Part shown: positions 10,566 through 19,509 of the stretch, in pieces
How the letters are laid out: each line of letters opens with the position of its first letter
How positions within the stretch are numbered: position 1 is the first letter of the stretch
Assembly: GCA_023426545.1 (NCBI GenBank)
Contig: JAFAAN010000012.1
Coordinates: 42,104 to 106,103 of the forward strand
Source: Pseudomonadota bacterium
GTDB lineage: Bacteria; Myxococcota; Myxococcia; Myxococcales; Myxococcaceae
Direction: 5' to 3'
Length of the DNA stretch: 64,000 nucleotides
The notes under the pieces: generated by a model
Told to the model about the DNA's origin: nothing
The model's input: only the letters and a program-made list of their open reading frames with translations
The model's database searches: none
Made by a program: the position numbers and the translations under genes

Positions 10566-11370
10566 GCATCTCGGCGGAGCCCTTCTCCGCCTTCACCACC
10601 AGCAGGGGCGGCAGGGAGACGCGCTCGAATCGCACGAAGCCCGCCGCCGCGGCCTCTCGGCGCAGCTCGGCTTCGCCGCGTGGGTGCAGACCCATGCCGC
10701 GATGGAGCAGCGCGCGGGGGGCCTTCGGCGGCGCGTAGGTGCTGGCCACCCAGCGCCCGCCCGGCCGAAGCACGCGGTGGACCTCCAGCAGCATCCGGGA
10801 CAGGTCCGCCAGGAAGGGGAGGGCGTCGCTCATCAGCACCGCGCCCAGCGAGCCATCCTGAAAGGGGAGGTAGGGGGCCTCGGCGCGGAGGAAGTCCACG
10901 GCGACGCCGGCCTCGCGCGACTGGGCCACGCCTTCTTCGAGCATGGCGCGTGACACATCGAGCGCGGCCACCGGCGGCATGTCGGGCTCCCGCGCCAGCC
11001 GCCGCGCCAGCAGACCGGTGCCACACCCCACGTCCAGCACCGGCGCCGCCGGCTGCCCCAGGAGGCTGCGATAGAGGAGGTGCTCGCTGTCACCGTCCAG
11101 CGGCTGACGGGTGAGGGCGCGCTGGAGCACCGGCCGCATGTAGCGCTCGTAGGAGCGCGCCACCCAGCGCTGCTCCATGCCGCGTTGCAGCAGGCCGGGC
11201 GCGGCGGCGTCCACCACGAGGTCGGCGACGCCCTCGGCCACCGGGTGGCTGGCGCCGCACTCCTGGCAGCGCAGGGGGCCGAAGAAGTGCACCGGGGCGT
11301 CGGTCTCCGGCTGGAGGGCGCCACGCCGGCACCGGGGACACCGCAGGAGGGGGACGAGGGCGCGCCGCAT
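10558..11370 (-). CDS. SAM-dependent methyltransferase with N-terminal zinc finger (RlmA-like)
   Basis: The ATG giving MRRALVPLLRCPRCRRG is chosen; the upstream frame is low-complexity. The 270-residue protein starts with a zinc-ribbon-like module, CPRCRRG ... CQECGAS, which is followed by the phrase PVAEGVADLV. This matches the N-terminus of 23S rRNA guanine methyltransferases of the RlmA type and of similar Trm112-like modules. A class I SAM fold follows: motif I VLDVGCGTGLLARRLA, an acidic residue in AALDVS, and HRVLRPGGRWVAST. RlmA-like rRNA modification is plausible, but the family also holds natural-product methyltransferases. Cytoplasmic. Confidence 0.8.
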   Translation of the reverse strand: MRRALVPLLRCPRCRRGALQPETDAPVHFFGPLRCQECGASHPVAEGVADLVVDAAAPGLLQRGMEQRWVARSYERYMRPVLQRALTRQPLDGDSEHLLYRSLLGQPAAPVLDVGCGTGLLARRLAREPDMPPVAALDVSRAMLEEGVAQSREAGVAVDFLRAEAPYLPFQDGSLGAVLMSDALPFLADLSRMLLEVHRVLRPGGRWVASTYAPPKAPRALLHRGMGLHPRGEAELRREAAAAGFVRFERVSLPPLLVVKAEKGSAEMPR

Positions 11371-11432
11371 GGGGTTGGCAAGGCTACCGCCCCCCGTGCG
11401 GCGCGAGAACCGGTTTTCGGTCCGGTGCGCCC

Positions 11433-12032
11433 TCAGGCCGATGGCAGCGCGCGCGGTACGCGCTTGTCCTCGGCCACCAGCACCGGCCAGCCACGCGCCA
11501 TGGCCTCGCGGAAGAAAGCGGCGAGCTCGCGGCGGCTGTGGTTCACGGCGCCCAGGAAGGGGTCGATGAGGGACTCCTCGCCCAGGCTGCGGGTGGCCGC
11601 CAGCTCCACCGGCGTGCCGCACCGCTCGCAGCGGATGGACACCTGGCGCACCAGCGCCACTGGCACCGCGTAGCGGGCGCCGCAGTCGCCGCACTTCCAC
11701 ACCAGGGCGCGCTCGCCGGCCTCGCGGCGCGCCAGGTTCTCCAGCTCGTCCGCCAGGCGCAGCAGCGCGGGCAGGTCCTGCGGCGGCTGCGCGAAGACGG
11801 CGGAAGGCCCGAAGCCCGTCGCGGGCGCGCCCAGCACCGGGGGGCGGTCCCCCTGCAGCAGGGCGCGCAGCCGGTCCCGGGCGCGCATGTCTCGGAACTC
11901 GGCGCCCGTGAGGGCGCGCTCCACGGCCTCGTGGACCGGAGGCAGCTCCGGCTCGAGGCGCTCATCGTCCGGCAGCGCCTGGGGGAAGTTGACCAGTCGG
12001 TGCCCGGGGACTGCGAGGAATCGGAAGGCCAC
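11433..12032 (-). CDS. Zinc-ribbon protein of unknown function
   Basis: A GTG start with GGAG six bases upstream gives a 199-residue protein, beginning MAFRFLAVPGHRLVNFPQAL. The longer frame would run up to the nadA stop. The centre carries two Cys pairs, CGDCG and CERCG, about 20 residues apart, forming a predicted zinc ribbon between helical segments. The end includes HSRRELAAFFREAMARGW. No enzyme motif is visible. It lies 79 bases downstream of nadA on the same strand and 62 bases before the methyltransferase gene, so the three may be co-transcribed. I do not recognise the family. Confidence 0.7.
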   Translation of the reverse strand: MAFRFLAVPGHRLVNFPQALPDDERLEPELPPVHEAVERALTGAEFRDMRARDRLRALLQGDRPPVLGAPATGFGPSAVFAQPPQDLPALLRLADELENLARREAGERALVWKCGDCGARYAVPVALVRQVSIRCERCGTPVELAATRSLGEESLIDPFLGAVNHSRRELAAFFREAMARGWPVLVAEDKRVPRALPSA

Positions 12033-12111
12033 GTTGGCTCCATCGCATTGTGGTTCGCGCGGTGCAAGACGCGAGTTGGCAATTGTCCGCTTCCGCCGTT
12101 CGGCCGAGCGG

Positions 12112-13044
12112 CTACTGAGACCACTCCAGCATGCGCTCCAGCGGCGCGCGCGCACCCTCGCGCAGGTCCTCGGGCATGGTGAGCTCGGGCGTGCGGTCCT
12201 TCATGCAGCGCCACAGCTTCTCCAGCGTGTTCAGGCGCATGTACGGGCATTCGTTGCACGCGCAGCCGTTGTCCGGCGGCGCGGGGATGAACGTCTTGCC
12301 CGGCGCGGCCTTCTTCATCTGGTGGAGGATGCCCGCCTCCGTCACCACGATGAACTGCTGCTTCGGGCTGCGCACCGCGTGTTCCAGGATGGCCTTGGTG
12401 GAGCCGATGAAGTCCGCGTGGCGCAGCACCGCCTGTTCGCACTCGGGGTGGGCCACCACCTCCGCTTCCGGGTACTCCACCTTGAGCTGCACCAGCCGCT
12501 TCTCGCTGAAGATTTCGTGGACGATGCAGCTGCCCGGCCACAGCACCATGTCGCGGCCCGTCTGCTTCATCACGTAGCGGCCCAGGTGCTGGTCCGGCGC
12601 GAAGAGGATCTGCCGGTCCTTCGGCACCTGGTTCACGATTTTCACCGCATTGGATGACGTGCAGATGACATCGCTCATGGCCTTCACCGCGGCGGAGCTG
12701 TTGACGTAGCTCACCACGAAGGCGCCGGGATGTTTGTCCTTGAACGCCTTGAAGGCCCCTGGCGGACACCGGTCCGACAGTGAACAACCCGCCTTCAGGT
12801 CCGGGAGCAGCACCTGACGGGACGGATTGAGGATCTTCGCCGTCTCCGCCATGAAGTGGACACCACAGAAGACGATGACATCTGCCTGGGTCCGCGCCGC
12901 CGCCTGGGCCAATGCCAGGCTGTCACCCACGAAATCCGCGAGGTCCTGAACTTCGCTCTCTTGGTAATAGTGCGCCAGGATGACTGCGTTCATGGAACGC
13001 TTGAGCTCCTGGATTTCCTTCGCGTAGTCGACTTCGGCGCGCAT
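12112..13044 (-). CDS. nadA: Quinolinate synthase A
   Basis: NadA condenses iminoaspartate with dihydroxyacetone phosphate to quinolinate, the NAD precursor, using an oxygen-sensitive [4Fe-4S] cluster in the cytoplasm. The 310-residue length is usual. Family signatures are AVILAHYYQESEVQDLADFVGDSL near the N-terminus (residues about 20-43), VFCGVHFMAETAKIL, the first cluster Cys in LKAGCSLSD, YVNSSAAVKA, the Cys in WPGSCIVHE, VAHPEC, and the C-terminal CNECPYM. All three conserved cluster cysteines appear present. The start has a fine ribosome site (GAGGAGGTGCC before ATG). No nadB or nadC is adjacent. Confidence 0.97.
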   Translation of the reverse strand: MRAEVDYAKEIQELKRSMNAVILAHYYQESEVQDLADFVGDSLALAQAAARTQADVIVFCGVHFMAETAKILNPSRQVLLPDLKAGCSLSDRCPPGAFKAFKDKHPGAFVVSYVNSSAAVKAMSDVICTSSNAVKIVNQVPKDRQILFAPDQHLGRYVMKQTGRDMVLWPGSCIVHEIFSEKRLVQLKVEYPEAEVVAHPECEQAVLRHADFIGSTKAILEHAVRSPKQQFIVVTEAGILHQMKKAAPGKTFIPAPPDNGCACNECPYMRLNTLEKLWRCMKDRTPELTMPEDLREGARAPLERMLEWSQ

Positions 13045-13171
13045 GGCACCTCCTCAACTCCCACCTTTAACCGGGACTGGAAGTGCCGGCCAGGGTGCGG
13101 TTTGCCCCACTTCACTCGTGCCCGGGTGGCCGTGAAACAGGCGGGCGGCCCTTTTCCAACATCCGCCCTGT

Positions 13172-13203
13172 CCTCATGCTCGGGCACTCCCATCCCCATG
13201 AGG
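13172..13203. repeat. 7-base inverted repeat CCTCATG / CATGAGG
   Basis: Perfect 7-base arms separated by 18 bases in the nadA/operon intergenic region. It has no T-run on either side, so it is more likely a protein-binding or structural element than a terminator. It may also be chance. Confidence 0.4.
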
Positions 13204-13279
13204 TCCGGTAAGATGGTTCACCGGGCTGGACGCCGCGCATGCGGTTCGGCCATTGCATCTTAGGGACTTCGGACCACGG

Positions 13280-13345
13280 GGGAATGTGAGGGGGCCGCCG
13301 CCGGGAGGCTTCGGCGCGGCCGCGGAGGTTGGAGGTCACATTCCC
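13280..13345. repeat. 10-base inverted repeat GGGAATGTGA / TCACATTCCC
   Basis: Two perfect 10-base arms lie 46 bases apart, upstream of the three-gene signalling operon; the right arm ends 55 bases before the ATG. The arms are relatively A/T-rich while the spacer is almost pure G/C. It could be a long hairpin in the leader RNA or two half-sites for a DNA-looping regulator. Confidence 0.6.
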
Positions 13346-13400
13346 ACCCGTGAAGTGGTTCATCCGGAGCAGGCCGTATGGCTCCGGTGGAGGAGGACAT

Positions 13401-15815
13401 ATGACCGTGACGACGCGCGCAGTGCTGGTCGTGCATCCGGAGGCGGAGCGTCGGGGGCGGCTTCGCGCCTTGCTGGACGGCTACGACGTGCTCGAGGCCT
13501 CCAACCGGCAGGAAGCGGTCGAATTCCTCACGAAATCCGCTCCAGCCCTGGTGTTGACGCATCCGGACATATTTCCACGGTTGTTGAAAGACCTGGAACG
13601 CCACACGCCCCGTTCCATCCGCGCGGTGCTCTGCCCTCGGGACAATGCCCAGGCCCACCGCAGCCTGGTGGACGTCGCCGCCGCGGGGCACATGTTCTTC
13701 ACCCTGGAGGACGAGCCGTCTCCGGCGCTGCGCCGCGCCGTCCAGGAGCTGCTGGAGCTGCGCGAGTCCGAGCGCCGCGAGCCCCAGGGCATCCTCGACG
13801 CCCACTTCACTTCGGGGGGCGCGTCATTCCGCGCGCGGGTGCTCGACGTGGCCACGGGTGGGCTGGGCCTGCGGCTGGAGTCCAGCGTGCGCATCGAGCG
13901 GCTCACTCCCGGTACGGTGCTGGAAGGGCTCCGGGTGCTGCGCGGCGACACGCTGGTGCTGCGCGCGGGGAGCGCCACGGTGCGCATGGTGCGGCCCCTG
14001 CGCGTGAACGAGGGCCATGGCTTCCACCTGGGCGTATCGCTGGAGCGCCCGGTGGAGCACTCGCGCTCATCCGCCGCGCCGCTGCTCAATGACGCGGTGC
14101 GCATCCGCGGTTTGCTGCGCCGCGCCGTGCGCGCGGGCGTGGGCTTCGGCCTCCGCACGCACGAAGGCAACCGGCTGGTGGATTTCACCCGCGCGGAGGT
14201 GCTGGCGGAGGAGTCGCGGCTGGTACTGCGCGACCAGTCTCAGCCTGGTGAGTTCTTCCGCCCCGGCGACGTGGTGCGGCTGTGCCTGGACTTTGGCGGC
14301 GTGTGTCACGTGGGCACCACGGCGGTGCTGGCCGTCGCGCCCCATGAGGTAGAGGTGGCGCTGCCGCGCACCCTGAGCTTGCACCACCGCCGCAACAGCC
14401 TGCGCTTCCGCTCCACCGCAGAGCGGCCCTTCGCGGTGTCCTTCAACTCCCCGCTGACGGGGGAGCCCATCGTCCGGCCGTTGTTGGATCTGCACACGGG
14501 CGGGTTCGCCTTCCCCTTCGACGCTGGCCGGGAGGCCTTCCCGCCCGGGCTGGTGCTCGACGAGGTGATGCTCCAGCTCCCGGATGGCCGACGCTCGCGC
14601 TGCCGCGCCCAGGTGCAGGACACCGGGCAGCTCGCGGTGGCGGAGGAGGGCGCCAGCATGAGCCGCCCGAGGCGCTGCGGCCTGCGCATCCTCGACCTGG
14701 CGCCGGAGGCCCGCACCGCCATCCTGGATGCCTTCATCCAGGCGCGCTGCCCGGACGCACGCGACGCCTGCGAGCTCCCCTTCTCCGACATCTGGGATTT
14801 GTTCCGCGCCGCGGACGTGCGCTTCCCGGACTACCCCTTTCACGACAACACGACGCCCGAGCCGCTGGTCGAGGCGCACCAGCGGCTGGGCAACGGCAGC
14901 CATGGCCTGTCCAAGGCCATCGTCTACCAGCGCGAGGGGCGGCTCTACGGCCACATCTCCGGCCTGCGCATCTACTCGCGCACCTGGCTGTCGCAGCACC
15001 TGGTGGTGCGGCCGGGCTACCATCGCCACGAGTCCATCTCCCAGGAGCTGGTGGCGCTCGCGGCCGACTATGCCGAGAGCCTGGAGGACGTGGAGTACCT
15101 ACGCGCCATGTGGCGCTGCCGCAACCGGTGGACCTCGCGCATCTACGGCGCCATCGCCAGCAGGCTGGAGCGGCCGGGGCTCAGCTGCATGTACAGCTTC
15201 ACGCCGTGCCGGCTGCCCGTGGACGCCGCGCTGCCACCGCCCCGGGACGACCTGCGCGTGCGGCCGGCGGAGCCCGCGGACCTGCGCTGGCTCGAACAGC
15301 ACCTGCGTGAGACCGAGGACGTGGTGCGCCTCCGCAGCTCCGACCTCATCGAAGGGGAGATGGGGCTGGGGACGTTGCAGCAGCGCTACCGGGAGGTGGG
15401 GCTGCGCCGCTCGCGAGACATCGCCCTGGTGGATGGGCCGGAGGGCCCGCGGGGGTACGTCCTGATGGAGGATGTCTCGCCGGGCCTCTTCTGGGCGGAG
15501 ATGTACAGCGCCTTCTCGCTCGTCATGGTGGAGCAGGACGCCGGGGTGGCGGACGCGGCCCGGCAGGTCCTGGCGGCGCACGCGGTGAGGGAGTCGGCCC
15601 GGCGCGGGCGCTCGACGGCGGAGTGCCTGGCGACGGACGCGGACCTGCCCGCGCTCGAGTCCATGGGGTTCCACAGCCTGGGGCGCGTCATGGAGTTCAC
15701 GGCGCACCGGCGGCTCGTCCGCGACTGGAACGCGTACCTCCTGGCTGTCTTCGAGCGGCTGGCCGCTCACGCTCGGACCGGCACGCGGTTCGACGACAAG
15801 GACATTGCCGCATGA
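13401..15815 (+). CDS. Receiver-like / PilZ / acyltransferase-like fusion protein
   Basis: The ATG behind GGTGGAGGAGGACAT is a strong start; the product has 804 residues. Residues 1-110 look like a response-regulator receiver (VLVVHPEAERRGRLRALL), but the usual phospho-Asp position reads LTHPD, so it may be a pseudo-receiver. About 130-215 and 290-440 are PilZ-like barrels. The second has RRNSLR (an RxxxR c-di-GMP motif) and DLHTGG in place of the usual (D/N)xSxxG. The C-terminal 360 residues are mixed alpha/beta and resemble a GNAT/acyltransferase domain (VRPAEPADLRWLEQHLRETE ... GYVLMED). No signal peptide. It is the first gene of an operon with a methyltransferase and a hybrid kinase, overlapping the next start as ATGA. 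A c-di-GMP-controlled enzyme is an inference. Confidence 0.75.
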   Translation: MTVTTRAVLVVHPEAERRGRLRALLDGYDVLEASNRQEAVEFLTKSAPALVLTHPDIFPRLLKDLERHTPRSIRAVLCPRDNAQAHRSLVDVAAAGHMFFTLEDEPSPALRRAVQELLELRESERREPQGILDAHFTSGGASFRARVLDVATGGLGLRLESSVRIERLTPGTVLEGLRVLRGDTLVLRAGSATVRMVRPLRVNEGHGFHLGVSLERPVEHSRSSAAPLLNDAVRIRGLLRRAVRAGVGFGLRTHEGNRLVDFTRAEVLAEESRLVLRDQSQPGEFFRPGDVVRLCLDFGGVCHVGTTAVLAVAPHEVEVALPRTLSLHHRRNSLRFRSTAERPFAVSFNSPLTGEPIVRPLLDLHTGGFAFPFDAGREAFPPGLVLDEVMLQLPDGRRSRCRAQVQDTGQLAVAEEGASMSRPRRCGLRILDLAPEARTAILDAFIQARCPDARDACELPFSDIWDLFRAADVRFPDYPFHDNTTPEPLVEAHQRLGNGSHGLSKAIVYQREGRLYGHISGLRIYSRTWLSQHLVVRPGYHRHESISQELVALAADYAESLEDVEYLRAMWRCRNRWTSRIYGAIASRLERPGLSCMYSFTPCRLPVDAALPPPRDDLRVRPAEPADLRWLEQHLRETEDVVRLRSSDLIEGEMGLGTLQQRYREVGLRRSRDIALVDGPEGPRGYVLMEDVSPGLFWAEMYSAFSLVMVEQDAGVADAARQVLAAHAVRESARRGRSTAECLATDADLPALESMGFHSLGRVMEFTAHRRLVRDWNAYLLAVFERLAAHARTGTRFDDKDIAA

Positions 15816-16600
15816 GCTACCTGATGGAGTCGGCTCAGGAGGTCCGGCGCCTGAGGGCGCAGGCCAGCGCCACGAACTCCGCGGACCGGCTGCGCCTCTC
15901 GGGGTTGAGGGCCGGCGATGTCGCCGCTGACGTGGGCTGCGGGCCCGGCGTCATCACCGAGGAGATGCTGGACGTGGTGGGGCCGACGGGACGGGTGGTG
16001 GGCGTCGAGCCGCTGAGCGCTCACCTGGAGGCGGCCCGGTCGTTGCTGGCCGGGCGGCCGAACGTGGAGTTGCTGCAGGGCGCGCTACCGGAGACGCGGC
16101 TGCCCTCCAATCACTTCGACTACGTCTGGTGCCAGTACGTCTTCGAGTATCTGCCCGAGCCGGACGCCGCGCTGGAGGAGCTCCTGCGCATCGCCCGCCC
16201 CGGGGGCCGCGTCGTGGTGGCGGACATCGACGGGGTGGGGATGTGGAACTGGCCCTTTCCCGAGGACCTCCAGCAGGAGAGCCAGAAGCTGCTGGCCGCC
16301 TTGCGGGCGGCGCGCTTCGACCTGCACGCGGGGCGCAAGCTGTTCCACCTGTTCCGGAAGGCCGGGCTGCAGGACGTGCGCGTCCACATCTCGCCCTTGT
16401 ACGTGGTGGCGGGCCCGGCGGACGCGCGGCTCCACGAGGACTGGGTCATCCGCTTTCGCACCCTGCGGCCGTTGGCGGAGCCCTACTTCGGGAGCGCCGC
16501 CGCCTATGAAGCCTTCTGTCAGCGCTTTCTGTCGCTCCTGGATGACGCCGACACGCTCAAGTATGCGATGGTGTTGACCACTGAAGGAGTGAAGCGTTGA
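15812..16600 (+). CDS. SAM-dependent methyltransferase of the signalling operon
   Basis: The ATG overlaps the stop of the PilZ fusion gene (ATGA), implying translational coupling. The 262-residue protein is a class I methyltransferase. Motif I is VAADVGCGPGVITEEML, followed by VVGVEPLSAHLEAARSL, an FDYVWCQYVFEYLPEP motif IV region, and LRIARPGGRVVVADID. This is the UbiE/Methyltransf_11 pattern. The C-terminal half is longer than in minimal family members and may define a substrate. Its stop overlaps the TTG start of the next gene (TTGA). The substrate is unknown; protein, lipid or small molecule are all possible. Confidence 0.85.
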   Translation: MSYLMESAQEVRRLRAQASATNSADRLRLSGLRAGDVAADVGCGPGVITEEMLDVVGPTGRVVGVEPLSAHLEAARSLLAGRPNVELLQGALPETRLPSNHFDYVWCQYVFEYLPEPDAALEELLRIARPGGRVVVADIDGVGMWNWPFPEDLQQESQKLLAALRAARFDLHAGRKLFHLFRKAGLQDVRVHISPLYVVAGPADARLHEDWVIRFRTLRPLAEPYFGSAAAYEAFCQRFLSLLDDADTLKYAMVLTTEGVKR

Positions 16601-19509
16601 CAGTCATCGCGGAGCCAGCATCCGCGCCCTCGCCGCCCGATACGCCCGAGCTGAGCGTCCGGATGCTGCGCAGCGTGATGCTGTACTATGAGCGGACCTA
16701 TGGCCGAGAGCGCTTCGTGCGGCTGTGGCAGCGCGAGGCGCTCCCGCTGTCGCTCGGCTACGTGGAGACGCTCACCAACTTCGTGTCCGTGGGGTTCACC
16801 GAGCAGCTCCTCGATGCGCTCGACCGGGATGCGGGTGATCCGGAGTTCATGACCAAGGCCGGGCGCAGCATCGCCAGCCCGGAGGCGGTGGGCTTCCTCT
16901 ATTACATGATGAAGGCGCTGGCGACGCCTCGCAGCGTCTACGAGCGCGCGCTGGAGCTGGACCACACGTACAACCGCGTGGGGGGCTTCCACATCGACCA
17001 GCTCACCGACTCGCGGGTGCAGGTGCGCTACGTCAGCCGCATCCGGGAGCGGAACCGCAACTTCTGCCGCGTCCGGCAGGGCAACCTGTCCGCCTTCCCC
17101 ACCATCTGGAACCTGCCCCTGGCGGAGGTGAAGGAGCTGCGCTGCCAGGTGGATGGCGCGGACTGCTGCGAGTACGACATCCGCTGGCAGACCCTGCCGC
17201 CCCTGGCCTGGCGCTACATCGTCGGGGGGATGGCGGGCATGGTGGCCGGGCTGGTGGCGGGCACGCTGAACCTGGGGCCGCCCGTCTTCGCCGTCAGCTC
17301 GCTGGGCGCGGTGGGCGTGGTGACGGGGGTGTGGCTGGACACGCGCGCCGCCCTGCTGCGCAAGGACGGGCAGTTGCTGGAGCAGCACCAGGGGCTGCAG
17401 AGCTCGCTGGAAGACCTGCAGCGGCGCAACGAGGAGATCTTCCGCGCCAACAAGGCCCTGGAAGATCGCGTGGCCGAGCGCACGCAGGAGCTGTCCGAGG
17501 CCAACACCAAGCTGGCGGCCTCCCTCCAGCGCCAGCAGGAGCTGGACCGGCTCAAGAGCGAGTTCTTCGACAACGTGAGCCACGAGCTGCGTACGCCGCT
17601 CACGCTCATCCTGCTGACGCTGGAGTCGCTGGAGAAGCGGGCGGAGGCGCTGCCCGCGGTGGTGCACCAGCACGTGTCCACCATGGAGCGCAGCGCGCAG
17701 CGCCTGCTGCGGCTCATCAACAACCTGCTCGAGCTGGCGCAGTTGGAGGCGGGCAAGGCCCGGCTGCGCTACCAGCCGCTGGAGATGTTCGGCTTCCTCA
17801 GCACCGTGGTGCCGCCGTTCCACACCATGGCGGAGCGGCAGGGGGTGACGCTGGAGCTCGTGGGCTCGGAGGCGGAGTCCGTGCACGTCGACCCCGAGCG
17901 GATGGACATCGTCTTCCAGAACCTGCTGTCCAACGCGCTCAAGTTCACCCAGAAGGGTGGGGTGACGGTGCGCGTCCACGAGGACGAGACGGACGTTCAC
18001 GTCGAGGTGCGGGACACCGGAGCGGGCATCGCCGCGCAGGACATCCCCGTCATCTTCGACCGCTTCTCCCAGGCGGACAACAGCGGCACCCGCCGCTTTG
18101 GTGGCACGGGCATCGGCCTGGCGCTGGTGAAGGAGACGCTGGAGCTGCACGCGGGCGGCATCTCCGTGACGAGCGAGCTGGGCAAGGGCTCGGCCTTCCA
18201 CGTGCGCCTGCCCAAGGGCACCGCCCACATCCGGGAGGACCTGCGCGAGCGCCGGAACGCGGCCATGCCGGTGCGCCGCGAGCGGCGCGCTTCCGGAAAG
18301 TTCCCCTCGCTGTCCTCCGATGCCCGCGAGGCGGATTCGATGGCGGCCGCGCCGGCCATGGACCACGAGGGGCCCGGACCCGGCGCGCCACGCATCCTGG
18401 TGGTGGAGGACGACCCGGAGATCCGGAGCTTCATCGCCCGGCTGCTGACCGAGCAGTTCCGGGTGATGGAGGCCGTCAACGGCGAGGAGGGGCGGCAGCG
18501 GGCGCAGGCCGAGCGCCCGGACGTCATCGTGTCGGACGTGATGATGCCGGTGATGTCGGGCCTGCAGATGCTGACGGCGCTGCGCAACGACCCGCTCACC
18601 GTGGACATCCCCGTCATCCTCCTCACCGCGCGTCAGGAGGTCTCGTCCCGGGTGGAGGGCCTGGGCACCGGCGCCAACGACTACCTGGGCAAGCCCTTCA
18701 GCCCGCGTGAGCTGCTGGCGCGCATCGAGACGCAGCTGCGCCTGCGCGAGGCGGCGGTGCGCGCCGCGGAGAACGAGCGTCTGGCCGCCATCGGTCTGCT
18801 CACGTCCGGCTTCGCGCACGAGGTGCGCAACCCGCTCAACGGGCTCATGAATGCCCTGGAGCCGCTCAAGAGCATGCTGGCGGGCGACGCCGCGGACGCG
18901 GACCTCAGCAAGGCCATGCTGGACGTGGTGGAGGAGTGCGGCCAGCGCATCCGCCACCTGGCCGAGTCGCTGCTCTCCTTCACGCGCACCAGCGAGACGC
19001 CGGTGGCGTTGTCCCTGGGCACCTCGCTGGACTCCACCCTCAGCGTGCTGACCTGGAAGGTGCCCCCGGACGTCAAGGTGGAGCGCGCCTATCACTGTGC
19101 CGAGCCCGTGTACGGTAATCCCGGCGCGCTCAACCAGGTCTGGCTCAACCTCCTGGACAACGCCCTGCGCGCGGTGGGCCCCAGGGGCCGCGTCCGCATC
19201 GCCACCTCGAGCACGGCCGACGAGGCGTTGGTCACCATCAGTGACGACGGGGTGGGCATCCGCCCGGAGGACATGGAGCGGCTCTTCCAGCCCTTCTTCT
19301 CCACCCGGGCGGCGGGCGAGGGCACGGGGCTGGGCCTGGCGCTCAGCCGCCGAATCATCGTCCAGCACGGCGGGCGAATCGCTCTGTCCAGCACGCTGGG
19401 AGAGGGGACGCAGGTGGAGGTCCGCTTGCCGCTGCGCCCTGCGGCGGCCCTGGCCGCGGGCGCACTGGCCGAGCACACGCCCGAGCCACGCATCGGCCGG
19501 CTGGGCTGA
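16597..19509 (+). CDS. Hybrid sensor kinase with architecture sensor-TM-HK-REC-HK
   Basis: A rare TTG start is supported by AAGGAG about seven bases upstream and a 4-base overlap with the methyltransferase stop. The 970 residues run in order: an N-terminal sensor of about 200 residues ending in a Cys-rich DGADCCEYDI turn, reminiscent of 4VR-type domains; two hydrophobic segments (about 205-248); a coiled coil (about 255-320); HisKA with FFDNVSHELRTPLT (His329); a first HATPase with FQNLLSNALKFT and DTGAGI; a receiver with EDD at 604-606 and phospho-Asp647 in IVSDVMMPVMSG; and a second HisKA with FAHEVRNPLNG (His741) plus a second HATPase (LNLLDNALRAVG, DDGVGI, GTGLGLALS). Both kinase cores look intact. 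The output is probably an unlinked regulator, as no DNA-binding partner is adjacent. Confidence 0.93.
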   Translation: MTVIAEPASAPSPPDTPELSVRMLRSVMLYYERTYGRERFVRLWQREALPLSLGYVETLTNFVSVGFTEQLLDALDRDAGDPEFMTKAGRSIASPEAVGFLYYMMKALATPRSVYERALELDHTYNRVGGFHIDQLTDSRVQVRYVSRIRERNRNFCRVRQGNLSAFPTIWNLPLAEVKELRCQVDGADCCEYDIRWQTLPPLAWRYIVGGMAGMVAGLVAGTLNLGPPVFAVSSLGAVGVVTGVWLDTRAALLRKDGQLLEQHQGLQSSLEDLQRRNEEIFRANKALEDRVAERTQELSEANTKLAASLQRQQELDRLKSEFFDNVSHELRTPLTLILLTLESLEKRAEALPAVVHQHVSTMERSAQRLLRLINNLLELAQLEAGKARLRYQPLEMFGFLSTVVPPFHTMAERQGVTLELVGSEAESVHVDPERMDIVFQNLLSNALKFTQKGGVTVRVHEDETDVHVEVRDTGAGIAAQDIPVIFDRFSQADNSGTRRFGGTGIGLALVKETLELHAGGISVTSELGKGSAFHVRLPKGTAHIREDLRERRNAAMPVRRERRASGKFPSLSSDAREADSMAAAPAMDHEGPGPGAPRILVVEDDPEIRSFIARLLTEQFRVMEAVNGEEGRQRAQAERPDVIVSDVMMPVMSGLQMLTALRNDPLTVDIPVILLTARQEVSSRVEGLGTGANDYLGKPFSPRELLARIETQLRLREAAVRAAENERLAAIGLLTSGFAHEVRNPLNGLMNALEPLKSMLAGDAADADLSKAMLDVVEECGQRIRHLAESLLSFTRTSETPVALSLGTSLDSTLSVLTWKVPPDVKVERAYHCAEPVYGNPGALNQVWLNLLDNALRAVGPRGRVRIATSSTADEALVTISDDGVGIRPEDMERLFQPFFSTRAAGEGTGLGLALSRRIIVQHGGRIALSSTLGEGTQVEVRLPLRPAAALAAGALAEHTPEPRIGRLG

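Larger units (their letters stand above)
13045..13400. other. Divergent intergenic region with two inverted repeats
   Basis: About 356 bases between the divergent nadA and the signalling operon. No gene-like frame. It contains two perfect inverted repeats, a 7-base pair at 13172-13203 and a 10-base pair at 13280-13345, described separately. I do not see a convincing -35/-10 pair on either strand, so an alternative sigma factor or regulated promoters are possible. Confidence 0.6.
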
